Under the pieces are notes generated by a model. It did no database searches and was not told where the DNA came from. It saw nothing but the letters and a program-made list of their open reading frames with translations. The position numbers and the translations under genes are program-made. A stretch of 64,000 bases of DNA from Dyella dinghuensis (lineage in GTDB: Bacteria; Pseudomonadota; Gammaproteobacteria; Xanthomonadales; Rhodanobacteraceae): the NCBI RefSeq assembly GCF_003977615.1, contig NZ_RYZR01000002.1, forward strand, positions 409,717 through 473,716. The letters are read 5' to 3'. Positions within the stretch are counted from its first letter, which is position 1, and each line of letters begins with the position of its first letter. Positions 21,595-32,340 of this stretch are shown one piece after another.

Positions 21595-23445
21595 TCAGCG
21601 CGTCGGCGATACCTCGACGGACGTGACGGTTACTGGAAGGCGGGTGCCCTGTTCGAACGGCGAGCGCGGCGTAAGCTCCAGCTGCATCGCGTAGGGATGC
21701 GCCTTGCGGTCCCGGCGCACTTCGATTGTTTGGCTGGCAACGTTGTGGTTACCTGCAACGGTGCTTGCCGAGTTCATCGGATAGCGCTGGCCGTCCACCC
21801 ACAGATCCATCTGCGCGGGCTGAGGCAAAGGTGTGTAGCTGATGTTGACGGAGTAATTCGATGCTTTCGCATCAAGCTGCCACACCAGTTTGTAGAGCGT
21901 GGAGGGATCTTCGTAGCCCTCACCGTTGTAGTTGAGATAGTGCGCAGCCTGTGCAGGTTGCAGATGAAAGCTTCCGTCGTCCGCTGCCGCGATAGCCTGC
22001 GGCCGCACACGAAGCGTGCCCTTGAAGGGCAGCACTACAACTGGCATGAAAGAATCGACATTCGTGCCATCGGAATCCGCTACCGGCCAATGCGGCAGAC
22101 GATCCAATGGAATGCTTACGCCATCGGCATCGTGATGAATTTCAACGGTGTTCTCAGGCGACCCAAGTCGATACGCGCGGCCTAGCGCGGTGTCGGTCAA
22201 TCCGGGTAGATGAAGCTGGTGGTCCGGAGGCATTTTTGTCACGAACAGATAGATCGCGTGAGGGCCTACCGTCGCATAGCCAAAGTCCAGCGCGGTGAAC
22301 GGTTGTTTGCGCGTGCCGTAGATGGCATCGCCGTTACGCTGCAGCCACGCACCGATGCCATGAAGCACCTGCGCTTCGTAAGGCACCACAGAACCATCGC
22401 CTTCCGGGCCGATATTGAGAATGTAGTTGCCGCCTTGGCTTACGACACGAACCAATCGTGTGATGTTCTCGCGAATCTTGCCTGGCAAATCCGTCCTGGG
22501 CTGCCAGGAGCGATAACCCCATGTTTCCGGAAACATCGAAGCCGGCGCTTGCCACGGCAATTCCACCGAGACATCGGGCTCGCTGTTGTCGCCCATCACA
22601 GCGAAGTCGCCGCGATAGTTCCAAACGCGGCCTGAAATCATGGTTTGCGGTTGCAGCGCATGCACGGTTTGCGCGAAGTGCGTGCTTTGCGCTGGCGTAG
22701 GCTTACCCATATCAAACCAGATTTCGGCGATGGGCCCGTAGTGGCTCAACAGCTCCTTGAGCTGCGCCACATTGAATGCTTCCTGCCCAGGCGTGATCGG
22801 ATTGCTATTGCTTTCGATATACGTGTTTCCACCCGGATGATGCCAATCGATCGTCGAATAATAGACGCCGAACTTCAGGCCAGCGCGTGCGCAGGCATCA
22901 GCGAGTTGTTTGACGATATCTTTGTGATAAGGCGTTCCATCGACCGCGTTATAAGGTGTTTGCGCGGTTTGGAACAAATTGAACCCATCGTGGTGCTTGG
23001 CGGTGATAACGATGAACTTCATGCCTGCGGCCTTGGCGAGGGCGGCAATCGCATCGGCATCGAAATTCACCGGATCGAAGCGTTTTGCCAACGCGTCGTA
23101 ATCTTTTGGCGGTATCGGCGCATTGGCGAGGATCTGCTCGCTATAGCCGTTGTCCACGCGATGGCCGTTCCACACGCCGCCAGCCATGGAATACAGGCCA
23201 AAGTGGATGAACATGCCGAACTTGCGGTCCTGCCATGCATCGATCGTGGCGGTGCTCGGGCCAGCACCTGGAGGCGGTTGGGGCTGATCCAGCGGGCGCT
23301 GCGTCCCGACAGGGACATTGGAACCTTGTGCAGACAAGGATGTAACCCAAATGCCTTGCGACCCCACGATCATGCCGATCAGCAGACACAGCATGGTTCG
23401 CTTTCCCGCGGACCCATTCTTCATACGCTTTGCACCCATTGCCAC
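21595..23445 (-). CDS. Alpha-L-fucosidase, GH29 family
   Basis: A 616-residue glycosidase with an N-terminal signal (TMLCLLIGMIVGSQGIWVTS, then LSAQG). GH29 motifs are present: WQDRKFGMFIHFGLYS near residue 70, FIVITAKHHDGFNLF near residue 140, and AEIWFDMG near residue 245, where the Asp is the expected nucleophile. About 250 C-terminal residues form a beta-sandwich region. It should release terminal alpha-L-fucose outside the cytoplasm. It is convergent with the giant glycosidase, and the stops are 54 bases apart. The upstream neighbour is the TetR gene on the same strand. Confidence 0.9.
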   Translation of the reverse strand: MAMGAKRMKNGSAGKRTMLCLLIGMIVGSQGIWVTSLSAQGSNVPVGTQRPLDQPQPPPGAGPSTATIDAWQDRKFGMFIHFGLYSMAGGVWNGHRVDNGYSEQILANAPIPPKDYDALAKRFDPVNFDADAIAALAKAAGMKFIVITAKHHDGFNLFQTAQTPYNAVDGTPYHKDIVKQLADACARAGLKFGVYYSTIDWHHPGGNTYIESNSNPITPGQEAFNVAQLKELLSHYGPIAEIWFDMGKPTPAQSTHFAQTVHALQPQTMISGRVWNYRGDFAVMGDNSEPDVSVELPWQAPASMFPETWGYRSWQPRTDLPGKIRENITRLVRVVSQGGNYILNIGPEGDGSVVPYEAQVLHGIGAWLQRNGDAIYGTRKQPFTALDFGYATVGPHAIYLFVTKMPPDHQLHLPGLTDTALGRAYRLGSPENTVEIHHDADGVSIPLDRLPHWPVADSDGTNVDSFMPVVVLPFKGTLRVRPQAIAAADDGSFHLQPAQAAHYLNYNGEGYEDPSTLYKLVWQLDAKASNYSVNISYTPLPQPAQMDLWVDGQRYPMNSASTVAGNHNVASQTIEVRRDRKAHPYAMQLELTPRSPFEQGTRLPVTVTSVEVSPTR

Positions 23446-23547
23446 ACTCTTTGATCAAACTCGCTATCGAGTATCAAATACTCGCACACTTGAGCGTGCG
23501 CTTTCTGGGCGCGGTCGCATGTGTGCTATGCCATTCCAGGCGCGGCC

Positions 23548-24147
23548 TCACTTCGCTTGAGCGTTCTCGCTCGCAAGCCCGGCGATCAGAATATCGATAA
23601 GCCGATACGCACGCGGAACCCAATCGGTCTGATCGTTGGCTTTGGAAAATCCGAATACTGCGTAGAGAAGATCGAGCGCGCGGACGTCCTGGTGTACATC
23701 GCCGTTTTCGATGGCGCACGAGATCAGCTGATTCGCCGCCACGTTGATTTGCGTTGAGGAATATTCGAACAGCTCGGTGTTGTCGTTCGTCGCGGCGTTG
23801 AGTGCCTGCACAATGATCTTCTTCGTCCCGATGTATTCGGCAAACAGGCGCAGCCACGCGCGCAGTGCGTCCAGCGGTTTCATCGTTTCAAGCAGGGTGG
23901 TGGCGGCTGCGGCGAGTTGTTCCACCTCATGGCGATAAACCGCTTGAAGCATGGCGTCGCGGGTAGGGAAGTGCCGATACAACGTGCCGATGCCCACGCC
24001 TGCGCGCTTGGCGATTTCATCGAGCGTGACATCGCCGCCGTGTTCCGCAAACGCTTTCTTCGCCACTTCCGTCAGGAGGTGGCGGTTGCGTTCCGCGTCC
24101 GCGCGCGGTTTGCGCGGGTTGCTCGAACTTTTTTTCGTGGTCGCCAT
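23548..24147 (-). CDS. TetR family transcriptional regulator
   Basis: A 199-residue repressor. Residues 15-65 carry the TetR HTH (AEHGGDVTLDEIAKRAGVGIGTLYRHFPTRDAML), preceded by a Lys/Ser/Arg-rich arm. The rest is the helical ligand and dimer domain. I use the ATG at 24147, because the longer reading to 24288 runs through the promoter and operators. It is divergent from the SDR gene at 24291, and two similar palindromes lie between them, so it very probably represses both itself and that gene. Confidence 0.92.
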   Translation of the reverse strand: MATTKKSSSNPRKPRADAERNRHLLTEVAKKAFAEHGGDVTLDEIAKRAGVGIGTLYRHFPTRDAMLQAVYRHEVEQLAAAATTLLETMKPLDALRAWLRLFAEYIGTKKIIVQALNAATNDNTELFEYSSTQINVAANQLISCAIENGDVHQDVRALDLLYAVFGFSKANDQTDWVPRAYRLIDILIAGLASENAQAK

Positions 24148-24165
24148 GGGTACCCCTTGTAAAAC

Positions 24166-24203
24166 GGAGGAATCCTCCATATAAATATTCGGAGACATCC
24201 TCC
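24166..24203. promoter_or_regulatory. Two operator copies for the TetR regulator
   Basis: 24166-24178 is GGAGGAATCCTCC, a perfect palindrome around a central A. 24191-24203 is GGAGACATCCTCC, the same site with two differences. Their starts are 25 bases apart, and the AT-rich stretch ATAAATATT between them could be a -10 region. They lie 18-56 bases upstream of the regulator start, between it and the divergent SDR gene. Operator function is inferred. Confidence 0.72.
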
Positions 24204-24290
24204 GGTTTTCCGTGATCATAGCGGACCCTGATCTCCACGGGTACAGACGGTAAGCCGTCCCGGCTACTTTTGAAGCAAAAAGAGGCATTT

Positions 24291-25268
24291 ATGACAAAGA
24301 CATTCGACGCAACATCAACAACGGACCAGGTGCTGGACGGCATCGACCTCAGCGGCAAACGCATTCTGGTAACTGGCGTGTCGGCTGGCCTGGGCGTGGA
24401 AACGGCCCGCATTTTGGCAGCCCATGGCGCGCGGGTGGTTGGCACGGCACGCGATCTCGCCAAGGCGGAATCGGCAATCCAGGGCGTCCGCGCCGATGCA
24501 CGCGGGGAAGGTGGTTTGGAGTTGATCGAACTGGATCTGGCCTCTCTGGCCAGTGTGCGCCGTTGTGCCGATCGGCTACTGGAGCGCGGCGAGCGTTTCG
24601 ACGTGGTGATCGCCAACGCCGGCGTGATGGCGTGTCCGTTCGGCTTGACTGAAGACGGTTTCGAAACGCAATTCGGTACCAATCATCTGGGCCACTTTGT
24701 GTTGGTCAATCGCATCGCGTCGCTCATCAAAGATGGCGGCCGATTGGTGAACCTTTCTTCGGCCGGTCATCGGTTTGCCGATGTCGATCTGGACGATCCC
24801 AATTTCGAACACACACCCTATTCGGAATTCGTTGGCTATGGCCGCTCCAAGACCGCCAACATTCTGTTTGCGGTGGAGTTCGATCGGCGCCACAAGCATC
24901 GCGGCGTTCGTGCGACGGCGGTGCACCCGGGCGGTATTAGAACCGAACTGGGGCGTCACATCTATCCAGACGAAGCGTCGTTCCAGCGGCGTGTCGACGA
25001 AGTCAACGAAGAGAACAGGGCCGCAGGCAAGGCACCGTTTGTGCTGAAGTCCGTTCCACAAGGTGCGGCGACATCCGTATGGGCGGCGGCGGTAGCGGAC
25101 GCAAACGATGTGGGAGCACAGTACTGCGAAGACTGCCATGTCGGCGAACTCGTCACCGATCCCAACCTTGGTGCGGTGAGCGAAGGCGTTCGTCCCTACG
25201 CGCTCGATGCGGAGCGTGCGAAGGCGCTTTGGGTCAAGAGTGAAGCGATGGTGGGCGAGCGGTTCTGA
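24291..25268 (+). CDS. SDR family oxidoreductase
   Basis: A classical short-chain dehydrogenase of 325 residues. It shows the cofactor motif TGVSAGLG (TGxxxGxG) near residue 24, the NAG motif in IANAGVMA near residue 107, and the YxxxK catalytic pair in FVGYGRSKTANILF near residue 185, with NLSSAGH carrying the Ser. Its length resembles retinol/WW-oxidoreductase-type SDRs. The ATG at 24291 follows AAAAAGAGGC. An in-frame TTG at 24270 would add seven residues. It is divergent from its likely TetR repressor. Confidence 0.9.
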   Translation: MTKTFDATSTTDQVLDGIDLSGKRILVTGVSAGLGVETARILAAHGARVVGTARDLAKAESAIQGVRADARGEGGLELIELDLASLASVRRCADRLLERGERFDVVIANAGVMACPFGLTEDGFETQFGTNHLGHFVLVNRIASLIKDGGRLVNLSSAGHRFADVDLDDPNFEHTPYSEFVGYGRSKTANILFAVEFDRRHKHRGVRATAVHPGGIRTELGRHIYPDEASFQRRVDEVNEENRAAGKAPFVLKSVPQGAATSVWAAAVADANDVGAQYCEDCHVGELVTDPNLGAVSEGVRPYALDAERAKALWVKSEAMVGERF

Positions 25269-25328
25269 GCGAAAAGGACGGCGGAAGCGATTCATTTATC
25301 CGGATGGCTTCCGCCATCTTTCCATGGC

Positions 25329-25712
25329 TCAGTTCAACGCGAATATTTCATCCGCGACATACACGATCAGGAACACCGCCACGGCGATCAGCGAGCTTGC
25401 CATTAGACGCTCAAAGAATGTTCCGCCATACGAAGTCGATTCCTCGCTAGTGATCAATGTGCGGTTTCGATAAAACCGAAGCGTCGCGAACAAAATGATC
25501 AATGCGCCAAATAACAAAAGAATCAAACCGAGCCATTCGGAGGCTCGAACGTGCAAGACGGGGTGAGTTTGGCTGGCACTCCGGGTGACGTAGTACAGAA
25601 AGATATCGAATCTTTCCAATAGGAAACCAAAGGCCATCACGGCAATGGCCGTGCGAACCCATGCGAGATAGGTGCGCTCGTTGGCGGCGTGATCGGTAAA
25701 GCGGGGAATCAT
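25329..25712 (-). CDS. DUF202 (YidH-like) membrane protein
   Basis: A 127-residue protein with the DUF202 signature DHAANERTYLAWVRTAIAVMAFGFLLER at residues 6-33 and three hydrophobic segments (about 22-42, 62-82, 105-125). The family is of unknown function, found in the inner membrane of many bacteria. Monocistronic here. Confidence 0.85.
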   Translation of the reverse strand: MIPRFTDHAANERTYLAWVRTAIAVMAFGFLLERFDIFLYYVTRSASQTHPVLHVRASEWLGLILLLFGALIILFATLRFYRNRTLITSEESTSYGGTFFERLMASSLIAVAVFLIVYVADEIFALN

Positions 25713-26037
25713 GATGCGAGCCTTTGCTGTAGCCCAAGCCGATAGTCAGACGCCGCCAATGCCGCGGCAATGATATTCCAAAATCATCCTAATATATCTT
25801 TATTATTCATGTATTTAAAAATACAATCTAATGTATATTCTATGGTTTATCGTGAAGAAGTAACGCCGCAAGAAAAGTTATTTTGAAAAGAAGATGTCCT
25901 GATGATTCGCACCAAGCTCGCTGGCTGAGTTTATTTCAGCCGTCTGTCTAAAGGCATACCGTCCTTGCCGCCACGCAAACGCCACCCTAGAGTAGGGCGA
26001 TACGCATCAGTAACCATGTGTCGCGGGGAGTTAGGGT
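25713..26037. other. AT-rich intergenic region upstream of pilU
   Basis: No gene is seen. Bases 25785-25870 are strikingly AT-rich, with runs of ATAT and a small hairpin around GTATTTAAAAATAC. The remainder up to pilU has normal composition. It probably holds the promoters of the two divergent genes. Confidence 0.4.
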
Positions 26038-27168
26038 ATGGATATTTCCGATCTGCTCGCGACGATGGCATCCGAGCGTGCGTCCGATCTCTACCTGAGC
26101 CACGGTGCGCCGCCGGCCATAGTCGTTGCGGGCGTTCAGCGCTTTATCGGCGATAAGGTGCTCACTCCCATCGATACGCATGCCATCGCCTATTCGGTGA
26201 TGAACGATCGGCAGCAAAAAGACTTCGAGTCGACACTCGAGATGAATCTCGGTATCGCACCGGCAGGTATTGGTCGCTTTCGCGTCAATATTTATCGGCA
26301 GCGGAACGAGGTCGCCATTGCGATCCGTTACATCACCACCGAGATTCCCTCGATCGATACTCTGCGGTTGCCACCAACGCTACGTGACTTGGTGATGCTC
26401 CCGCGCGGGTTGATTCTGGTCGTTGGCGCTACCGGTTCGGGCAAGTCGACGACGCTTGCTTCGATGCTCGATTATCGCAATCGGAATCGCGCGGGTCATA
26501 TCCTCACCATCGAGGATCCCGTCGAATATCTGCACGAGCACCATCAATCGATCATCGATCAGCGTGAAGTCGGTATCGATACGTTGAGCTATGCCAACGC
26601 GCTGCGTAATGCCATGCGTGAAGCACCCAACGTGATCATGATCGGCGAAATTCGCGATCGCGAGACCATGCAACAGGCGATTGCGTACGCGGAAACCGGC
26701 CACTTGTGCCTCTCCACGCTGCACGCTAACAACGCGAATCAAACGCTGGATCGCATCCTCAATTTCTTTCCCGACACCGCGCGGCATCAATTGTTGATCG
26801 ATCTTTCGCTCAACCTCAAGGCCGTCGTTTCGCAGCGGCTGCTGCATGCGGTGGACCGCACGCGCGTTCCCGCCGTCGAATTGTTGCTGGTCACCGCGTA
26901 TATTTCAGACCTGATCGAGAAGGGCGAGATCGCGACGATTCGCGAAGCCATGAAGCAGAACAGCGAAGTCGGCATGCAGACCTTCGATCAGGCGCTGTAT
27001 GCACTTTATGCCGCCGGCACGATCGGTTATGCCGAGGCACTGGAACACGCCGATTCGCGTACCGATCTGGCGCTGCAGATTCGTCTACAGGGGCCGGCAC
27101 CGCATGAAAGCGCGCGCGGTGTCATCGATGGATCGAATGCGCCGCTGTCCCTGCAGTTGGGCAAGTGA
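26038..27168 (+). CDS. pilU: Type IV pilus retraction ATPase, PilU-like
   Basis: A hexameric secretion-type ATPase of 376 residues. The Walker A motif GATGSGKST lies near residue 131, the Asp box and Walker B region IGEIRDRETM near 203, and HLCLSTLHANNANQTLDRILNFFPD near 222. That last motif is the PilU rather than PilT wording. The N-terminal PAS-like PilT domain is complete. In Xanthomonadales pilU normally sits next to pilT; here it stands alone, with msrB convergent downstream. It powers pilus retraction at the inner membrane. Confidence 0.87.
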   Translation: MDISDLLATMASERASDLYLSHGAPPAIVVAGVQRFIGDKVLTPIDTHAIAYSVMNDRQQKDFESTLEMNLGIAPAGIGRFRVNIYRQRNEVAIAIRYITTEIPSIDTLRLPPTLRDLVMLPRGLILVVGATGSGKSTTLASMLDYRNRNRAGHILTIEDPVEYLHEHHQSIIDQREVGIDTLSYANALRNAMREAPNVIMIGEIRDRETMQQAIAYAETGHLCLSTLHANNANQTLDRILNFFPDTARHQLLIDLSLNLKAVVSQRLLHAVDRTRVPAVELLLVTAYISDLIEKGEIATIREAMKQNSEVGMQTFDQALYALYAAGTIGYAEALEHADSRTDLALQIRLQGPAPHESARGVIDGSNAPLSLQLGK

Positions 27169-27184
27169 GCGCGCGCATCGCGAA

Positions 27185-27610
27185 TCAGTCCGGCACAAAG
27201 TCCAGCGCCACACCGTTCATGCAGTAGCGCAAGCCCGATGGCGGTGGGCCATCCGGAAATACGTGTCCGAGATGACTTCCGCAGCGGCTGCAGTTCACTT
27301 CCGTGCGCTGCATCCCGAAGCTGTGATCTTCGGTCGTATCAACAGCGTCGGGTAGCGGTGTGTCGAAGCTCGGCCAGCCGGTTCCGCTCTCGAATTTGGT
27401 CGTCGAAGCGAACAGGCGCTGACCGCAGCCTGCGCATACAAACGCGCCGGGCCGTTTTTCATAAAGCAACGCACAGCTTCCCGGGCGCTCCGTACCGTGG
27501 CCGCGCAGCACTGCGTATTGCTCAGGCGTAAGCAACGCGCGCCATTCGGCATCCGTGTGGGTGACGGCATAGTGTTTCGCTGACGGCGTCGTCGAACGTG
27601 GATCGCTCAT
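27185..27610 (-). CDS. msrB: Peptide-methionine (R)-S-oxide reductase
   Basis: Repairs methionine-R-sulfoxide in proteins. The 141-residue SelR domain shows two zinc-binding CxxC pairs (FVCAGCGQRLF and VNCSRCGSHLGHVF), the substrate stretch GTGWPSFD, and the catalytic Cys in LRYCMNGVALDF near the C-terminus. There is no signal peptide, so it is cytoplasmic. It is convergent with pilU and separated by 16 bases. Confidence 0.95.
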   Translation of the reverse strand: MSDPRSTTPSAKHYAVTHTDAEWRALLTPEQYAVLRGHGTERPGSCALLYEKRPGAFVCAGCGQRLFASTTKFESGTGWPSFDTPLPDAVDTTEDHSFGMQRTEVNCSRCGSHLGHVFPDGPPPSGLRYCMNGVALDFVPD

Positions 27611-27890
27611 GAGATGACCACCCTATATGGCTGCTGCGAAGTTCTCGCCCTGGGGCCGGGCCAGAACATCGAGGAAGGAGACACCTACCGAATCCACCTC
27701 AAGGGGGAAGACACAGACAGGTGGGACAGGACAATACGCGGTTGGCTTTAGCCATATCCGTCATTTCCGTACATATTCTGGCCGGTCACGCGTTAAAACC
27801 GAAGCAATTTGCACGTTCCCTAGAGTATCCGGGGGTCACTTGGGTTTACAGTCTGACACTCGTCCTCATCCCCCGGCAGAGGAAACCGTC

Positions 27891-28280
27891 ATGAGCCACC
27901 ATGAGCATCCGTCCCCCGTCTTTGACAAAGCATTTATCGAGGATCAAAAGAAGCGGTTGATCCAGTTGCGTGACGAGTTGGTGGACATCGCCGATGCGTC
28001 TGCCGCCGAGGAAGAGACGCTGCAATATGAGGCAGGAGGAGAGGCGCAGGAGGATGCCGATAGTGCGGAGAGGATGGCGATCCAGGAAAACGATGAAGCC
28101 CAATATCATCAAAATCTGAAACGGCTTGCCGACGTGCAACGCGCGTTGATAAGAATCGATCAAGGAACGTACGGTTACTCCGAAAAGAGCGGCAAACCCA
28201 TTCCGCGCGCCCGACTGATGGAAATTCCCGAGACCACGCTCACGCTCGAGGAAGCGCGGCAGGAAGAATCCCGCGCTTAA
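27891..28280 (+). CDS. DksA/TraR-family protein lacking zinc-finger cysteines
   Basis: A 129-residue protein with the coiled-coil (residues 15-75, rich in Glu/Asp) and globular part of DksA/TraR proteins, including RIDQGTYGYSEKSGKPIPRARLMEIPET. In DksA the pattern is YGxCxxCGxxI. Here Ser and Lys replace the cysteines and the protein has no Cys at all, so it cannot bind zinc the usual way. Such variants are known as zinc-independent TraR/DksA-like proteins. It could act on RNA polymerase under oxidative or zinc-poor conditions, which is inference. The true start is ATG 27891, with AGAGGAAACC upstream. glpD starts 15 bases after its stop. Confidence 0.85.
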   Translation: MSHHEHPSPVFDKAFIEDQKKRLIQLRDELVDIADASAAEEETLQYEAGGEAQEDADSAERMAIQENDEAQYHQNLKRLADVQRALIRIDQGTYGYSEKSGKPIPRARLMEIPETTLTLEEARQEESRA

Positions 28281-28295
28281 GACAAAGGACGCGCA

Positions 28296-29804
28296 ATGAC
28301 CGAGCAGTTTGATCTTTTGGTGGTGGGTGGCGGCATCAATGGTGTGGGCATTGCGCGCGACGCAGCAGGGCGGGGGCTTTCGGTCTGCCTGTGCGAGCGC
28401 GACGACTTGGCGGCGCATACGTCAAGCGCCAGTACCAAGCTGATTCACGGTGGCCTGCGCTATCTGGAGCAATATGAGTTCGCGCTGGTAGGTAAGGCTC
28501 TGGCCGAGCGCGAAGTGTTGCTGCGCGCCGCACCGCACATCATCTGGCCACTGCGTTTCGTGCTGCCGCATCAGTCGCATCTGCGTGCGGCGTGGTTGAT
28601 CCGTCTGGGTCTGTTTCTGTACGACAACCTTGGCCGAGGCCGGCGCACGCTACCTGGATCACGACGCGTGGCGTTGAAACGTCATGAAGCCGGTCCACCG
28701 TTGCGCAATGAGTTCCATACCGGCTTCATCTATTCCGATGCCTGGGTGCAGGATGCGCGGCTTGTCGTGCTCAATGCGATGGATGCGATGGAACGGGGTG
28801 CGACGATCTTCACGCACACGCGCTGTGTCAGTGCAAGTCGCGGTGCGGATGGCTGGACCGCGCAATTGCAAACAGCGCATGGTGAAGTTTCGACGGTCAG
28901 TGCCAAGGTTCTGGTCAACGCGACCGGCCCGTGGGCCGTGCAGTTTCTCGATCAGGTCGCGAAGGTTGGGCACGATCACGCGCTGCGTCTGGTCAAGGGC
29001 AGTCATATTGTGGTGCCGCGCCTGTTCGAGCATCAGCATGCTTACATCTTTCAACAACCGGATCGCCGAATCGTCTTCGCCATTCCCTATGAGCATGATT
29101 TCACGCTGATCGGCACCACTGACATGGATTATCACGACGACCCGTCCTCGCCACATATCAATGGCGAAGAGACGAATTATCTCTGCGAGGCGGCCAATCG
29201 CTACTTCAAACGCAGCATTGCGCCGGCCGACGTGGTGTGGAGTTACAGCGGTGTGCGTCCATTGGTGGACGATGAAAATGGCAATGCCTCGGAAGTCACA
29301 CGTGATTACCTGCTTGAACTGGATGAGCAGGGCGCGCCCTTGCTCAACGTGTTCGGCGGCAAGCTGACCACGTATCGAAAGTTGGCCGAGGAAGCCATGG
29401 ATCGCATGGGGTCGTTGTTTCCCCAAGCATCGCAAGCATGGACGTCCAAAGGCCATCCGCTTCCTGGTGGCGAGCGGCAGGATGTCGACCGATTGCAGCA
29501 CGAATTGCAGTCGTCGCACCCATGGTTGCCAGCGCCATTGGCGTGGCGCCTTGTGCATAGCTATGGCAGCCGAACAACGCGTATTCTGGGACAAGCCCGT
29601 TCTTTGCAAGATCTAGGGGAACATTTCGGCGCTGATCTGTATCAGGCCGAAGTGGATTATCTGCGCACGATGGAATGGGCGGTGGATGCGGCCGATGTGC
29701 TCTGGCGTCGTAGCAAGCTCGGCTTACGCTTCAACGCCGAGCAAGCGGCACGCCTGACGACGTATCTTGCGGACGCATCGCCACACCGCGCTTCGTTTGC
29801 TTGA
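28296..29804 (+). CDS. glpD: Aerobic glycerol-3-phosphate dehydrogenase
   Basis: Oxidises sn-glycerol-3-phosphate to dihydroxyacetone phosphate, passing electrons to quinone. It is a peripheral inner-membrane flavoprotein. The FAD-binding motif GGGINGVGIARDAAGRG occupies residues 9-25, followed by SSASTKLIHGGLRYLEQYEF and the C-terminal DAO cap domain. The 502-residue length is normal. It begins 15 bases after the DksA-like gene and leads glpF and glpK, a complete glycerol uptake and use cluster. Confidence 0.96.
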   Translation: MTEQFDLLVVGGGINGVGIARDAAGRGLSVCLCERDDLAAHTSSASTKLIHGGLRYLEQYEFALVGKALAEREVLLRAAPHIIWPLRFVLPHQSHLRAAWLIRLGLFLYDNLGRGRRTLPGSRRVALKRHEAGPPLRNEFHTGFIYSDAWVQDARLVVLNAMDAMERGATIFTHTRCVSASRGADGWTAQLQTAHGEVSTVSAKVLVNATGPWAVQFLDQVAKVGHDHALRLVKGSHIVVPRLFEHQHAYIFQQPDRRIVFAIPYEHDFTLIGTTDMDYHDDPSSPHINGEETNYLCEAANRYFKRSIAPADVVWSYSGVRPLVDDENGNASEVTRDYLLELDEQGAPLLNVFGGKLTTYRKLAEEAMDRMGSLFPQASQAWTSKGHPLPGGERQDVDRLQHELQSSHPWLPAPLAWRLVHSYGSRTTRILGQARSLQDLGEHFGADLYQAEVDYLRTMEWAVDAADVLWRRSKLGLRFNAEQAARLTTYLADASPHRASFA

Positions 29805-29950
29805 ATCACCGCTTTCTTTGTTCGTCGACCATTTGCTGCCATGACGGCAGGGAAAGATGGGGCAGGGAGTAGGAAGCACTATGAGAGGAACACCATGTTG
29901 AACCAGGCAACCCATTCGTTCGACGTCCCACGCATGGCGAAGGTGCGGCT

Positions 29951-30760
29951 ATGAACCGGCAAAGCATCGGCGAATTGATCTCCGAGGCTATGGCCACCTT
30001 TATCATCATCGGCCTTGGCGACTCCGTCGCCTGCATGTACGTGCTGTATGACCCGAGTCCGTACGCCAACGCGTACTGGGGCGTGTGCATTGCATGGGGC
30101 CTGTCGGTGACCATCGCGATTTACGTGACCGGGTCGGTATCCGGCACACACGCCAATCCCGCTGTGACACTGGCGCTGGCGATGTTCCGCGGTTTCCCAT
30201 GGAAGAAAGTTATTCCCTATAGCATCGCGCAGGTCGTGGGCGCGTTCGTCGGTGCTGCCATCGTGTATGTGTTGTTCGCGCCGGTGATCGATCATTACAA
30301 CCAGGTGCATCAACTCACGCGCGAGGTGGGTGGGGCGGCAGGCGTATTCTTCACGCATCCCGGATCGTTCGTTACGCCGATGCACGCGTTGGTCGATCAG
30401 GTCATTCTCACCGCGTTTCTGTTGCTTGGCATTTTCGCCATCACCGAGCAATACAACGAAATGGCGCCGGGTGCGAATTCAGGTGCGCTGATCATCGGTT
30501 TGCTGGTGGCGACCATCGGCGCATCGATGGGTTATCTGGAAGCGTGGGCCATCAATCCGGCACGCGACTTCGGACCACGCCTGTTTGCCTATTTCGCTGG
30601 CTGGGGCTCTTCGGCGCTGCCGGCACCGGACAACTACTGGTGGATTCCCATCATCGGTCCGTTGATCGGCGGCATTGTCGGCGCCGCTGCGTACCAGTGG
30701 CTGATCTATCCGTTCCTGCCTGCTCGTCAACGCGCACAACAACAACCGACGAATCGCTAA
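29951..30760 (+). CDS. glpF: Glycerol uptake facilitator (aquaglyceroporin)
   Basis: A six-helix MIP channel of 269 residues. The two pore motifs are present: THANPAVTLAL near residue 68 and AINPARDFGPRLF near residue 204. The residues around them (Asp after NPAR) fit the glycerol-conducting subfamily. It lies between glpD and glpK. A stem-loop (GGTCTGC at 30772-30778 pairing with GCAGACC at 30795-30801) follows its stop and may adjust expression of glpK. Confidence 0.93.
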   Translation: MNRQSIGELISEAMATFIIIGLGDSVACMYVLYDPSPYANAYWGVCIAWGLSVTIAIYVTGSVSGTHANPAVTLALAMFRGFPWKKVIPYSIAQVVGAFVGAAIVYVLFAPVIDHYNQVHQLTREVGGAAGVFFTHPGSFVTPMHALVDQVILTAFLLLGIFAITEQYNEMAPGANSGALIIGLLVATIGASMGYLEAWAINPARDFGPRLFAYFAGWGSSALPAPDNYWWIPIIGPLIGGIVGAAAYQWLIYPFLPARQRAQQQPTNR

Positions 30761-30805
30761 TTGCATTTGATGGTCTGCGTGTTGAATCGCGCGTGCAGAC
30801 CGTAG

Positions 30806-32326
<1,521 letters not shown>

Positions 32327-32340
32327 CGCGTTGGTGCACG

